Shown here: positions 16,310 through 24,990 of the stretch, piece after piece
Numbering within the stretch: the first letter of the stretch is position 1
How the letters are laid out: every line of letters begins with the position of its first letter
Source of the DNA: a virus
Direction: 5' to 3' (one strand)
DNA length: 64,000 nt
Virus record (IMG/VR): IMGVR_UViG_3300025141_000020
Location: 146,569 to 210,568 of that record
The notes under the pieces: model-generated
What the model was told of the DNA's origin: nothing
Database searches by the model: none
What the model saw: the letters and a program-made list of their open reading frames with translations, nothing else
Position numbers and translations under genes: made by a program

Positions 16310-18181
16310 TTACTTAACTTCTTCAAATTCCACATCTGTAGAATCCTGGGGGTCATTCTCCGTAGTATCGTCATTAGATTCTTCGGTTTGCTGGTATAAC
16401 TTTGTACTAATTTCTTGCCATACACTATTTAATTTTTCTGACAAGTCTTCAATGCCTTCCATGTCTTCTGCCTCAATAACTTCTTTAAGTTCTTTAATGG
16501 TATTTTCTAATCTAGATTTATCTGTTTCCTCTAACTTATCCCCAAAATCTTCCATTTGTTTTTCTGTTTGAAATATTAGTGCGTCAACCTCATTTAATTT
16601 ATTAATTTTTTCTAGTTTTTCGTTGTCGGTTTTAGCGTTTGCTTCAGCCTCTTTTTTCATTCTTTCAACTTCTTCATCTGATAAACTACTTCCAGACTCA
16701 ATTTTAATATTTTGAGACTTACCAGTTCCTTTATCGACCGCTTTAACATCAATAATACCGTTTGCGTCAATATCAAAAGTAACCTCAATCTGTGGTATCC
16801 CTCTGTGTGCTGGTGGTATGTCGGTTAGTTGAAATCTACCTAATGTTCTATTGTCTCCAGCCATTGGTCTTTCCCCTTGTAGTACGTGAATATCTACTGC
16901 TGGTTGATTATCTACCGCTGTAGAAAATACTTGACTTTTGGATGTTGGTATTGTTGTGTTAGCGTCTATTAGTTTAGTCATTACAGCTCCCATAGTTTCA
17001 ATACCTAAGGAAAGTGGTGTTACGTCCAATAATAGCACATCATTTACATCACCAGCTAATACCCCTCCTTGAATTGCTGCTCCCATAGCTACCACTTCAT
17101 CAGGATTTACTCCTTTTGATGGGTCTTTTCCAAATAATTTTTTAACGGCCTCTTGTACCGCTGGAATCCTAGTAGAACCACCAACCAATAAAATCTCATC
17201 TATGTCACTAATCTTTAATCCAGAATCTTTTAAAGCTTTTCTACATGGTGTTAAACTTCTCTTAACTAAATTACTAACCATTGACTCAAATTTTGCTCTG
17301 GATAACGTGCGTACTAAATGTTTAGGTCCTGTACTATCTGCGGTAATATACGGTAAATTAATTTCTGTTGTTGTAGAGTTTGATAATTCTACTTTTGCTT
17401 TTTCAGCTGACTCTCTTAACCTTTGTAGTGCTGATGGGTCTTTAGTTAGGTCCATACCGTTCTCAGTTTTAAACTCGTCAACTAACCAGTCTATAATTTT
17501 TTCGTCAAAATTATCTCCACCTAGGTGAGTATCACCATTAGTAGATTTTACTTCAAATACTCCATCTCCAAGTTCTAAGATTGAAACGTCAAATGTACCA
17601 CCTCCAAGGTCATAAACGGCAACAGTCATATCTTTATCTTTCTTATCCATTCCATAAGCAAGGGCTGCAGCAGTAGGTTCATTAATAATCCTAAGAACTT
17701 TTAATCCAGCTATTTCTCCCGCTTCTTTTGTTGCATTTCTTTGTTCGTCATTAAAATAAGCCGGTACAGTTATAACCGCTTCTGTTACTTTTTCACCCAA
17801 ATAATCTTCAGCTGTCTTTTTTAAATTTTGTAATACCACAGCGGAAATTTCTTGTGGTACATAAGTTTTATCACCAACCTTTATAGTTACAACATCTTTT
17901 TTTCCTTTAAGTACTGAGTAAGGCATTTTTTTTAACTCCTTACTTATTTCACTAAACTTACTACCTATAAATCTTTTTACTGAATATATAGTATTTGTAG
18001 GGTTTGTTACAGATTGTCTTTTAGCTGGGTCACCTACACTTCTATCCCCGTCTTTAAACGATACTATAGAAGGTGTTGTTCTTCTTCCTTCTGAGTTTAC
18101 GATTATTTCTGGGTTTCCACCCTCTATTACTGAAACACACGAATTCGTTGTTCCTAAATCAATTCCAATTACTTTTGCCAT
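16310..18181 (-). CDS. dnaK: Molecular chaperone DnaK (Hsp70)
   Basis: 623 aa, complete Hsp70. The nucleotide-binding domain starts [20 protein letters not shown] and includes [14 protein letters not shown] and [14 protein letters not shown]. The conserved linker [14 protein letters not shown] is at about residues 379-392, followed by a substrate-binding domain with a helical lid and the C-terminal end EFEEVK typical of bacterial DnaK. It refolds or holds client proteins with DnaJ and GrpE; neither partner is in the window, so host cochaperones are probably used. All key motifs are intact, so it is likely active. Cellular DnaK of Bacteroidota is the obvious source. It is divergent from the ClpC-like gene on the plus strand. 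Confidence 0.97.
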   Translation of the reverse strand: MAKVIGIDLGTTNSCVSVIEGGNPEIIVNSEGRRTTPSIVSFKDGDRSVGDPAKRQSVTNPTNTIYSVKRFIGSKFSEISKELKKMPYSVLKGKKDVVTIKVGDKTYVPQEISAVVLQNLKKTAEDYLGEKVTEAVITVPAYFNDEQRNATKEAGEIAGLKVLRIINEPTAAALAYGMDKKDKDMTVAVYDLGGGTFDVSILELGDGVFEVKSTNGDTHLGGDNFDEKIIDWLVDEFKTENGMDLTKDPSALQRLRESAEKAKVELSNSTTTEINLPYITADSTGPKHLVRTLSRAKFESMVSNLVKRSLTPCRKALKDSGLKISDIDEILLVGGSTRIPAVQEAVKKLFGKDPSKGVNPDEVVAMGAAIQGGVLAGDVNDVLLLDVTPLSLGIETMGAVMTKLIDANTTIPTSKSQVFSTAVDNQPAVDIHVLQGERPMAGDNRTLGRFQLTDIPPAHRGIPQIEVTFDIDANGIIDVKAVDKGTGKSQNIKIESGSSLSDEEVERMKKEAEANAKTDNEKLEKINKLNEVDALIFQTEKQMEDFGDKLEETDKSRLENTIKELKEVIEAEDMEGIEDLSEKLNSVWQEISTKLYQQTEESNDDTTENDPQDSTDVEFEEVK

Positions 18182-18270
18182 TTTTAATTTTATTTTTAAA
18201 TTATTGTCTCTTTAAGTATAAGACATTTATTGTTATTTGTCACCCCCATATAAAAAAAATTTATATTGTT

Positions 18271-18300
18271 TTGTTGGTTAACATATTTTTATTACTTTTG
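18271..18300 (+). promoter_or_regulatory. Bacteroidota-type promoter of the ClpC-like gene
   Basis: TTG at 18271-18273, 19-base spacer, then TACTTTTG at 18293-18300, matching TTG-N17-23-TAnnTTTG used by the primary sigma factor of Bacteroidota. Transcription would start near 18305 and leave a leader of about 120 bases before the ATG at 18425. Confidence 0.75.
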
Positions 18301-18424
18301 TAGTACAAATAGTATACCGTTGGTGTACTTTTAAGTAAAGTGTGTCATAATGTCAATAGTTGGTGACAGTTTGTCAGTTATTGATATTTGTAACTTTTTA
18401 TATTAACTTTAAATAAAAAAATAT

Positions 18425-20467
18425 ATGATAGAATTTAGAGATTCAGATGCAGACGTAGAGGATTTAGGTGGTCCTGGGCAACCGGGTAAAGAATTGCCTA
18501 ATAGTAGTACCCCTATTTTAGATAATTTTTCTAGGGATTTAACTTCCTTAGCTATTGAAGGTAAGTTGGACCCAGTGATAGGAAGAACGGAGGAGGTTAA
18601 ACGTTTAGTTCAGATTCTTTCGAGAAGAAAGAAGAACAACCCTGTTCTTATTGGAGAACCTGGTGTTGGTAAGACTTCTGTTGTAGAGATGTTAGCTACC
18701 ATAATTAATTCTGGTAAGTGTCCACGTACTTTATTGGGTAAACGCATTATTTTATTAGAATTATCATCTTTAGTGGCTGGAACTAAATATAGGGGTCAGT
18801 TTGAGGAGAGAATGAAAGCTATAATAGATGAGTTACGAGATAATAAAGATGTTATTATTTTTATAGATGAGATACACACAGTTATTGGTACTGGTAATTC
18901 ATCTGGTAATTTAGATGCTGCAAATATCTTTAAACCTCCTTTGGCGAGGGGTGAAGTTCAATGTATTGGTGCTACCACATTAGATGAATATAGAGAAAAA
19001 ATAGAAAAAGACGGAGCTTTAGAAAGAAGGTTTCAAAAAGTTATTATAGAACCACCTTCGGTTATAGACACAATAGAAATATTAAACAACATAAAATATG
19101 TTTATGAAAATCATCATAATGTTAGTTATTCAGAAGAGGTAGTAAATTTATGTGTTAGATTAGCGGAAAGATATATTACAGATAGAGCTTTTCCAGATAA
19201 AGCTATTGATATACTGGATGAGGTTGGAGCTACTGTCCAAATAGAGGTTAAAACCCCCAAATCTATAACAAAACTTAAATCGGAAATAGAAAGTGTAAAA
19301 CAAGAAAAGATTAATGTTGTTAAATCACAGATGTATGAGAAAGCTGCTGACCTAAGGGATGTAGAAAAGAAATTAAAAGATAAGTTATGTAGTGTAACCA
19401 ATAAATGGGAAGAAAAACAATCTGACAATAAGATTGCCATAACTATTTATGATGTTATGTCTGTAGTATCTAGAATAACTAGAATACCTTTAAATAGGAT
19501 GGACCATGGTGAAATAAAGAATTTATTAAATTTAGATAAACAATTAAAGAAGTCTGTAATTGGTCAAGATAAAGCAATTGAAACTATAGTTAAGTCTATA
19601 AGACGAAATTCTGTCGGTATAAAAGAGTTAAATAAGCCTGTTGGTTCTTTTATTTGTCTAGGTCCTACTGGGGTTGGAAAGACCCATATTGCTAAAAAAT
19701 TAGCTGAATTAATGTTTGGTTCTGAAGAATCTTTAATCCGTGTTGATATGTCCGAATTTCAAGAAAAACATTCACTTTCTAGACTTATAGGTTCTCCTCC
19801 TGGTTATGTTGGTTATAGTGAAGGTGGCCAATTTACAGAAAAAGTAAGACAGAAGCCTTATTCCTTAATATTATTTGACGAGATAGAGAAGGGGCATAAA
19901 GATATATTTAATGTTCTATTACAGATATTAGATGATGGTTATGTTACCGACGCTTCAGGGAGGAAAATTAATTTTAGAAATACTCTAATTATGATGACAT
20001 CTAATATAGGAGTTAGACAATCTCAGGACTTCGGCACTGGTTTAGGGTTTGCAACTAAAGCAACTCAGCAGACAGATAAAGAACGTGTTAGAACAATTAT
20101 TTCTAAATCATTAAAGGATACTTTTAATCCAGAATTTTTAAATCGTTTAGATGATGTTATATTTTTTGAGTCCTTAGAGGGTGATAGTATTAAAAAAATA
20201 GTAAGATTAGAATTATCACACTTATTAGATAGGTTAAGGGAAAAGAAATATAATATTAAATTTGGCCCTAGTGTGGTAGACCATATTAGTAAGATTGGTT
20301 ATGACCCCAAATTTGGGGCTAGACCATTAAAAAGAGCTATACAATCTGAGGTTGAAGATTACATCTCTGAAGAAATTTTAAGGGGCACTATAGTTGAGGA
20401 TATGTCCTATTCTATTGGTTATAACAAATCTACTGAGAAGTTTAAACTGACAGAAAAAGGTAGATAG
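18425..20467 (+). CDS. ClpC-like AAA+ unfoldase lacking the N-domain
   Basis: 680 aa with two AAA+ modules. D1: Walker A GEPGVGKT (77-84), Walker B FIDEIH (Asp148/Glu149), pore loop KYRG. D2: Walker A GPTGVGKT (413-420), pore loop GYVGY (460-464), FDEIEK. Between them MYEKAADLRDVEKKL (303-317) is a UVR-type motif as in ClpC. A LGF tripeptide at 540-542, in the D2 loop where Clp unfoldases dock on ClpP, argues for a protease partner rather than a ClpB-type disaggregase. The usual N-terminal repeat domain (about 140 residues) is absent; only a short acidic leader precedes D1. No ClpP is in the window, so host ClpP is the likely partner. Confidence 0.93.
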   Translation: MIEFRDSDADVEDLGGPGQPGKELPNSSTPILDNFSRDLTSLAIEGKLDPVIGRTEEVKRLVQILSRRKKNNPVLIGEPGVGKTSVVEMLATIINSGKCPRTLLGKRIILLELSSLVAGTKYRGQFEERMKAIIDELRDNKDVIIFIDEIHTVIGTGNSSGNLDAANIFKPPLARGEVQCIGATTLDEYREKIEKDGALERRFQKVIIEPPSVIDTIEILNNIKYVYENHHNVSYSEEVVNLCVRLAERYITDRAFPDKAIDILDEVGATVQIEVKTPKSITKLKSEIESVKQEKINVVKSQMYEKAADLRDVEKKLKDKLCSVTNKWEEKQSDNKIAITIYDVMSVVSRITRIPLNRMDHGEIKNLLNLDKQLKKSVIGQDKAIETIVKSIRRNSVGIKELNKPVGSFICLGPTGVGKTHIAKKLAELMFGSEESLIRVDMSEFQEKHSLSRLIGSPPGYVGYSEGGQFTEKVRQKPYSLILFDEIEKGHKDIFNVLLQILDDGYVTDASGRKINFRNTLIMMTSNIGVRQSQDFGTGLGFATKATQQTDKERVRTIISKSLKDTFNPEFLNRLDDVIFFESLEGDSIKKIVRLELSHLLDRLREKKYNIKFGPSVVDHISKIGYDPKFGARPLKRAIQSEVEDYISEEILRGTIVEDMSYSIGYNKSTEKFKLTEKGR

Positions 20468-20484
20468 GGTGATATTTATTGCCA

Positions 20485-21585
20485 ATGAAACTAATAATAA
20501 CACAAAGACAATCTAACCTACTAATAAAGGAGGCTATGGGGGTACCCAAACCTATCGAATTCTGGGTTGACTCTTTATCTTCTTTAATTAGAGATGGTTT
20601 ATTAATGATGGTGTCTTCTGATAATACTTCTGAATACTTTGATGGTGAAGATGTTCAAGAAAAGGTAACTTCTTTGGGTTGGAATACTTCTAGTGAAGAC
20701 TTTATAAAATTTCCTCTTGCCGAACCAAAACTAAAATTAGACTTAGTTATTGTGCCAGATGAAGACATTAAAATTGGTGATGATTATATAAATAATGCGT
20801 CCTTTGATACTGCCGATATGGATATCAGGGATGCTACCTTTGACGATGGAACCACAAGACCTTTATTGGTTGGTGGTACCATAACCATAGAAATATCAAT
20901 CCCACAATCTTCTTACGATAGTGCGACATTTGTTGAGTTATTTGATACTGAAATTAAACCTTATGTGGAATCGGTCTTATTTCACGAACTAACCCACGTA
21001 TATGAATTCTACAATAGGTTATTAACCTCGTCTTTGGACCCTAGTTTTGAGAATATTAGTAGTGCTTCTTCTATGGTTAATAAAATGGGTTTAGTAGATG
21101 ATTGGGACGAATTGATGTTTTTAATTTATCTGCACCTATCTTTTGAGTTGAATGCTAGGGTGTCTGAGGTTTATGGTTTAATTAGAAATAAGAATATTCG
21201 GTCTAAGAAAGAGTTCTTAGATTTTTTAAAGACTTCTAGGGCTTTTTCTTACGCTAAAAGGTTAAGAAACTTCAACTCAGAAACTTACTATAATGATTTT
21301 GAGGTTCCTCAAGATAACATAGATAGGGTTAGGCAGTATGATGGTAAAGAAACCCCAATAGAAGAAATAAAAGAAATAGTTATGCAACAACTGGTTGATA
21401 ATTGGGTTGTGTCGTATAAGCAACTATTAGATGATTTTTCCGATGATGAGACTTTGTCGGTTCCAACCCTACCTTCTAAAGCAACTTCTTCACCTAAAAA
21501 CTTTTTAAAATTTTGGCAAAAAAGATTTAATAGAGCTGGTGAAGACTCAATAAGAAAAATTTCAAAACTATATTCGTTACTTTAA
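20485..21585 (+). CDS. Putative zinc metalloprotease-like protein (HELTH)
   Basis: 366 aa. The motif SVLFHELTHVYEFYNR contains HExxH (His167, Glu168, His171), the zinc-binding and catalytic core of many metalloproteases; a third ligand is not certain but several acidic residues follow within 60 positions. The N-terminus MKLIITQRQSNLLIKEAM resembles the leaders of other proteins here. The ATG at 20485 is preferred over an in-frame TTG at 20479. It starts 17 bases after the ClpC-like gene and probably shares its transcript. Family unknown; role in proteolysis or virion entry is inference. Confidence 0.78.
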   Translation: MKLIITQRQSNLLIKEAMGVPKPIEFWVDSLSSLIRDGLLMMVSSDNTSEYFDGEDVQEKVTSLGWNTSSEDFIKFPLAEPKLKLDLVIVPDEDIKIGDDYINNASFDTADMDIRDATFDDGTTRPLLVGGTITIEISIPQSSYDSATFVELFDTEIKPYVESVLFHELTHVYEFYNRLLTSSLDPSFENISSASSMVNKMGLVDDWDELMFLIYLHLSFELNARVSEVYGLIRNKNIRSKKEFLDFLKTSRAFSYAKRLRNFNSETYYNDFEVPQDNIDRVRQYDGKETPIEEIKEIVMQQLVDNWVVSYKQLLDDFSDDETLSVPTLPSKATSSPKNFLKFWQKRFNRAGEDSIRKISKLYSLL

Positions 21586-21596
21586 TATTTTTTTTA

Positions 21597-21604
21597 TATC
21601 TTTG
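21597..21604 (+). promoter_or_regulatory. Bacteroidota-type -7 box
   Basis: TATCTTTG followed by TATTATAC, 25 bases upstream of the ATG at 21630. No clear TTG at the -33 position, so the promoter is incomplete. Confidence 0.55.
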
Positions 21605-21629
21605 TATTATACAATAAAAAAAATTAAAT

Positions 21630-22232
21630 ATGGAAGGATACATTTATTTAGGAGAACATTATGATGTTCTTAATCGAGAAATAGGTATTTCTGATAAAAA
21701 AATAGGCTTGTCTATAGACCCTATTAGTAGAGAAAACTCTTTAACTAAAACTAAATCCCCTATTAGATATAGAATTGTTGCTGTTTATAAAGTAGATAAT
21801 ATGCGAAGAGTTGAAAAAATGTTACATAGTATCTTAGACAGTAGGAGGGTTTTTGGTGAGTGGTTTAAAGATGATGACGATACTTTAGAAGGCGACTTTA
21901 TTAACTTTATGAACGCATACGGGGCGGAAGTTTATAATATACAAGAAATTAAAGAAGAAAATATTTTATTAAAAGAAGATACCAGATTATTAGAAGTTGT
22001 TAAAAAACATGGAGCTCCCCTTAATTTAGTTAGAAAATATCTAGGAATAGAATATGATGTTTTACTAGATAAGAATGGTCTTCTACATTTTAATGGTGAT
22101 GTTTTTGATACCCCAAATAAACTTTACAACAATGGTATTGTCTTTCACGTTAAAAAGAAACGAGGTGGAAGTGGTACTAACAACTTATCTCAATTTAAAA
22201 TCAAAGAAACTGGCGAAAGATTAGTAGATTAA
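21630..22232 (+). CDS. T5orf172 / GIY-YIG-like protein
   Basis: 200 aa. The N-terminal 95 residues fit the T5orf172 (MUG113) branch of the GIY-YIG nuclease superfamily: GYIYLGEHYD, then KIGLSIDPISRENSL, then a conserved VEKMLHSILDSRRVFGEWF with the typical H and GEWF ending. Proteins of this type are common in phages and may bind or cut nucleic acids. The C-terminal half (residues 100-200) has a Lys/Glu-rich helix and a basic FHVKKKRGGSG segment, possibly DNA-binding. Its own TATCTTTG box lies just upstream. Confidence 0.8.
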   Translation: MEGYIYLGEHYDVLNREIGISDKKIGLSIDPISRENSLTKTKSPIRYRIVAVYKVDNMRRVEKMLHSILDSRRVFGEWFKDDDDTLEGDFINFMNAYGAEVYNIQEIKEENILLKEDTRLLEVVKKHGAPLNLVRKYLGIEYDVLLDKNGLLHFNGDVFDTPNKLYNNGIVFHVKKKRGGSGTNNLSQFKIKETGERLVD

Positions 22233-22233
22233 C

Positions 22234-22264
22234 TTGGTGGTGTCATTTATTTTTCTTATCTTTG
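22234..22264 (+). promoter_or_regulatory. Bacteroidota-type promoter giving a near-leaderless mRNA
   Basis: TTG at 22234-22236, 20-base spacer, TATCTTTG at 22257-22264. The ATG of the SprT-like gene is at 22269, only 4 bases after the box, so the transcript would start at or inside the start codon region. Confidence 0.75.
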
Positions 22265-22268
22265 TAGT

Positions 22269-22769
22269 ATGAATTTAGAAAAAACACGAAATATGGCACT
22301 TAAACTAATGAGACAACACGGTCTTATTAGTTATACTTTTAAATGGGATAGAGCGGTAAGAAGATTTGGTTCCCATAATGGAGGAAGCTGCACTATTTCT
22401 CTTTCTAGACCTTTAACTTTACACGAAACTAACGAGTGTAGAGTTAAAAATACTATTTTACATGAAATCGCACACGCTTTAGACCACCAACAACGTGGTT
22501 ATTCTAATCACGATGCTAACTGGAAAAGAATTGCAAGGTCTATTGGGTGTAATGGTGAAAGATGTAGTAGTAGTTCAGGTGTAGATAAATCTAAAATATT
22601 AAAATGGGTGGCTACTTGTCCTAGTTGTGAAAGAAAAGTTTACTACGCAAGACAAAAAGCAAAAGATGTAGCTTGTGGTAAATGTTGTAAAAAACATAAT
22701 AATAACAAGTATACCCCTGAGTATAAATTTAATTGGAAATTAAATAGAAATGTCGTAAAATATATATAA
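22269..22769 (+). CDS. SprT-like zinc metalloprotease domain protein
   Basis: 166 aa. NTILHEIAHALDHQQRGYSN carries HExxH (His65, Glu66, His69) followed by HDANWKRIARSIG, the typical SprT/Wss1-type arrangement, and a C-terminal zinc ribbon formed by CPSC (117-120) and CGKCC (136-140). SprT-like proteins include Spartan/Wss1 proteases that remove DNA-protein crosslinks; bacterial and phage members are poorly characterised. The last base of its stop codon is the first base of the next ATG (TAATG), indicating translational coupling. Confidence 0.87.
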   Translation: MNLEKTRNMALKLMRQHGLISYTFKWDRAVRRFGSHNGGSCTISLSRPLTLHETNECRVKNTILHEIAHALDHQQRGYSNHDANWKRIARSIGCNGERCSSSSGVDKSKILKWVATCPSCERKVYYARQKAKDVACGKCCKKHNNNKYTPEYKFNWKLNRNVVKYI

Positions 22770-23299
22770 TGGAAAAATTACAATATAAAATAAAAAACGG
22801 ACCAAGAGTAGAGTCTCTCAATCAATTTGAGTTGTCTGATGGTACCATAGTAGCAATCTTTCAAGGTTTTAGGGGTGAAAACCCTGACTTAGACTTTATT
22901 GTGAAATATAAAGAACCTGGGAAAAGATTAAGAACTCCGTCACATACTCATTGGATTGTTGATTTAATAGTTAAGGGTGAAATTAATAGACCTAGTACAT
23001 TAGATTTAGTTAAAGAACTAATAGAAGTTTATGATGCTATTGACCCATTTCAGACTGTAGAAGAAAGGGATAATTATGAATTGGTATACGCTAGTGAGAT
23101 AGCTAGAGATTTTTCATGGTTAGATGGAACCGGTTCTTTATCATTAGAATTAATAGGTACTTTAGTAGAATTATTCTCTAAATGTGAAAAACAAACAACC
23201 GGTGCATTTATGTTTAAAAGTATGTTAACCTTATCAAAAGATTATCTGGAAGGCAAAAAAGATTATTATCAAATAATAGGAACCTCAAAAAGAGTTTAA
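22769..23299 (+). CDS. Unknown protein coupled to the SprT-like gene
   Basis: 176 aa, soluble. N-terminal beta-rich part (KLQYKIKNGPRVESL, DGTIVAIFQGFRGENPDLDF, TPSHTHWIVDLIVKGE) followed by helical segments. No known motif; the HTHW with nearby acidic residues is not a recognised metal site. It overlaps the SprT-like gene by one base and is followed after one base by the M20-like peptidase, so the three are expressed together. It could be a partner of either peptidase. Confidence 0.75.
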   Translation: MEKLQYKIKNGPRVESLNQFELSDGTIVAIFQGFRGENPDLDFIVKYKEPGKRLRTPSHTHWIVDLIVKGEINRPSTLDLVKELIEVYDAIDPFQTVEERDNYELVYASEIARDFSWLDGTGSLSLELIGTLVELFSKCEKQTTGAFMFKSMLTLSKDYLEGKKDYYQIIGTSKRV

Positions 23300-23300
23300 T

Positions 23301-24110
23301 ATGATTAAAGAAAAATTAAAAGAATTATTGGCTATCCCAACTAAGACCTGGGAAGAGGACCGACTTATATCTTATTTAATAGAACATTTTGAGGCTCGTG
23401 GGTATCATTACGAATTAGATGAGATGGGTAACTTATATGTAACTAAAGGCATTTCCGAATACTATCCTTTAGTTTTAGCTCATACTGATAGTGTGCACGA
23501 TATTAAAGAAATGGTAGTAAAAGAAGAATACCTACCTAATTCACAGGGGGATAAAAAACTAGCCCTCAAAGCTTATACTAAAGACGGTAATCTCCCTACT
23601 GGTATAGGAGGTGACGATAAAGCAGGCGTATTTATTTGTTTACAACTTTTAGAACGGTTTAATGTTATTAAAGGGTTTTTCCCAGTCGCAGAAGAAACCG
23701 GATGTCATGGTAGTAGAGGAGCAAAAGAATCATTCTTTAATAATGTAGGTTATGCTATCCAGTTTGATTCTACCGAAAATGATACTATGTCACTCTCACT
23801 TATGGGTACGCAGTTATTTGAACAGGATTCTGAATTTTTTAATAAAGCTAAGAGTTTAATATTAGAACACGGTTTTACTGAGTGGAAACATCATCCGTAC
23901 ACCGACACAATGGTGTTAAAAGAAAGATTTAATTTTGCTTGTTTAAATTTTGCTGCGGGATATTACAACTATCACTCAGATAACGAATATGTAATTGTTG
24001 AAGATGTGTTGAACTCTATACTTTTAGGTGAGAGTGTGATAAAAAAATTAGGTAATAACTTTTACGAATTTAGGGTATCTAAAAAAGATTCTTTTGATTG
24101 GTTTGATTAG
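23301..24110 (+). CDS. M20-like metallopeptidase, short form
   Basis: 269 aa. The M20/peptidase T-like active site is visible: LAHTDSVHD (His61, Asp63), GIGGDDKAG (bridging Asp105/106), AEETG (Glu131 catalytic, Glu132 metal), an FDST near residue 156, and the final His in YYNYHSDNEYV (His225). Members act as zinc aminopeptidases or dipeptidases. It is shorter than usual (370-410 aa) and appears to lack the inserted dimerisation domain, so it may act as a monomer. Position after the ClpC-like and other peptidase genes fits a role in finishing peptide degradation (inference). It ends with a 4-base overlap with the convergent gene. Confidence 0.85.
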   Translation: MIKEKLKELLAIPTKTWEEDRLISYLIEHFEARGYHYELDEMGNLYVTKGISEYYPLVLAHTDSVHDIKEMVVKEEYLPNSQGDKKLALKAYTKDGNLPTGIGGDDKAGVFICLQLLERFNVIKGFFPVAEETGCHGSRGAKESFFNNVGYAIQFDSTENDTMSLSLMGTQLFEQDSEFFNKAKSLILEHGFTEWKHHPYTDTMVLKERFNFACLNFAAGYYNYHSDNEYVIVEDVLNSILLGESVIKKLGNNFYEFRVSKKDSFDWFD

Positions 24111-24724
24111 TAGTCTTCGTGAGGTGTAACATCAAAAAATGTTTTTGAACTTTTATAATTATCTAACTTTAACCCATGTTTTTCTTCTGATTTAACAACA
24201 TTATTTATCCATTCTGAGACAGGTTTATAGATAAACGTACCGGAATCACCAAATATTTGTTCGAAATCCTCATATTCAACCGTACCCTTTTCTGGGTTAC
24301 TTTTGAAGTCTATTTCTGGGTATAATCCTAGTTTTTCCACATCTTGTATCATATCCGCGATTGTAGACGATAACCAATGACTAACATAATTAAATCCTTT
24401 AGCTTCTCTTAATCTTTTTACTAGGGTTTCCCTCCACTCTTTATCTAAATAATTCAATAAATAAAAATCTTTAGTTTCTTTTCGTTTTTCTGGAGTTAGA
24501 ACTAAGGTTTGTTCTTCCATTGGTAATTTTCTACTTATGTCCTCTAGCCTATTAAGTGCTTCTGGATTCCAGCTAGAATCTTTATTAACAAAATGTAACA
24601 TTATAGCAGTTTTTTTATCCACATCCAATATTTCACTTATATTAGTTATTTCTATAAGAACCTCATCATCCGAATTTTCTACTATTCTACCTACCTTATC
24701 TAATATTCTACTTAATTTACCCAT
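24107..24724 (-). CDS. Unknown soluble protein
   Basis: 205 aa. Starts MGKLSRILDKVGRIVENSD, contains a charged helical middle (EKRKETKDFYLLNYLDKEW) and ends DNYKSSKTFFDVTPHEDY. No family, membrane or signal sequence recognised. The single-gene unit has its own upstream box at 24736-24743, so it probably belongs to the late minus-strand programme although surrounded by plus-strand cargo genes. Confidence 0.75.
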   Translation of the reverse strand: MGKLSRILDKVGRIVENSDDEVLIEITNISEILDVDKKTAIMLHFVNKDSSWNPEALNRLEDISRKLPMEEQTLVLTPEKRKETKDFYLLNYLDKEWRETLVKRLREAKGFNYVSHWLSSTIADMIQDVEKLGLYPEIDFKSNPEKGTVEYEDFEQIFGDSGTFIYKPVSEWINNVVKSEEKHGLKLDNYKSSKTFFDVTPHEDY

Positions 24725-24735
24725 ACTTATTTTAT

Positions 24736-24743
24736 TATAAATA
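24736..24743 (-). promoter_or_regulatory. Repeated upstream box (sense TATTTATA)
   Basis: TATAAATA on the plus strand, 11 bases upstream of the 205-aa gene. It lies next to the divergent host-type promoter at 24746-24775. Confidence 0.6.
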
Positions 24744-24745
24744 TT

Positions 24746-24775
24746 TTGTTTTATATAATAATTTACCTATATTTG
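24746..24775 (+). promoter_or_regulatory. Bacteroidota-type promoter of the ORF-tmRNA unit
   Basis: TTG at 24746-24748, 19-base spacer, TATATTTG at 24768-24775. It is the only promoter seen before the small ORF and the tmRNA, so both are probably made as one precursor. Confidence 0.75.
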
Positions 24776-24796
24776 TACTATATATAAATAAATATT

Positions 24797-24985
24797 ATGC
24801 CTAAATCAAGAAATAGAAAAAATCACAGTAAAAAAGTTTTAGCGAGAAACTTAAGGTTAAAACAACAACAAAATTCCATGAATAAACAAATGGAGTTGAT
24901 GAAAGAAGAATATATAAAAAAAATGGCTGAAAAAGCTAAAGAAAAAGAAACCGATGCTGGGGAAGTACCTTTGACATTGGGTTAG
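24797..24985 (+). CDS. Small basic helical protein upstream of tmRNA
   Basis: 62 aa. N-terminal half strongly basic (MPKSRNRKNHSKKVLARNLR), middle a Gln/Met/Lys-rich helix, C-terminus acidic. The composition suggests RNA or DNA binding. The stop codon ends 5 bases before the mature 5' end of the tmRNA and the two share a promoter, so processing (for example by RNase P) would be needed to release the tmRNA. No family recognised; a role with the tmRNA is only suggested by position. Confidence 0.7.
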   Translation: MPKSRNRKNHSKKVLARNLRLKQQQNSMNKQMELMKEEYIKKMAEKAKEKETDAGEVPLTLG

Positions 24986-24990
24986 AATAC

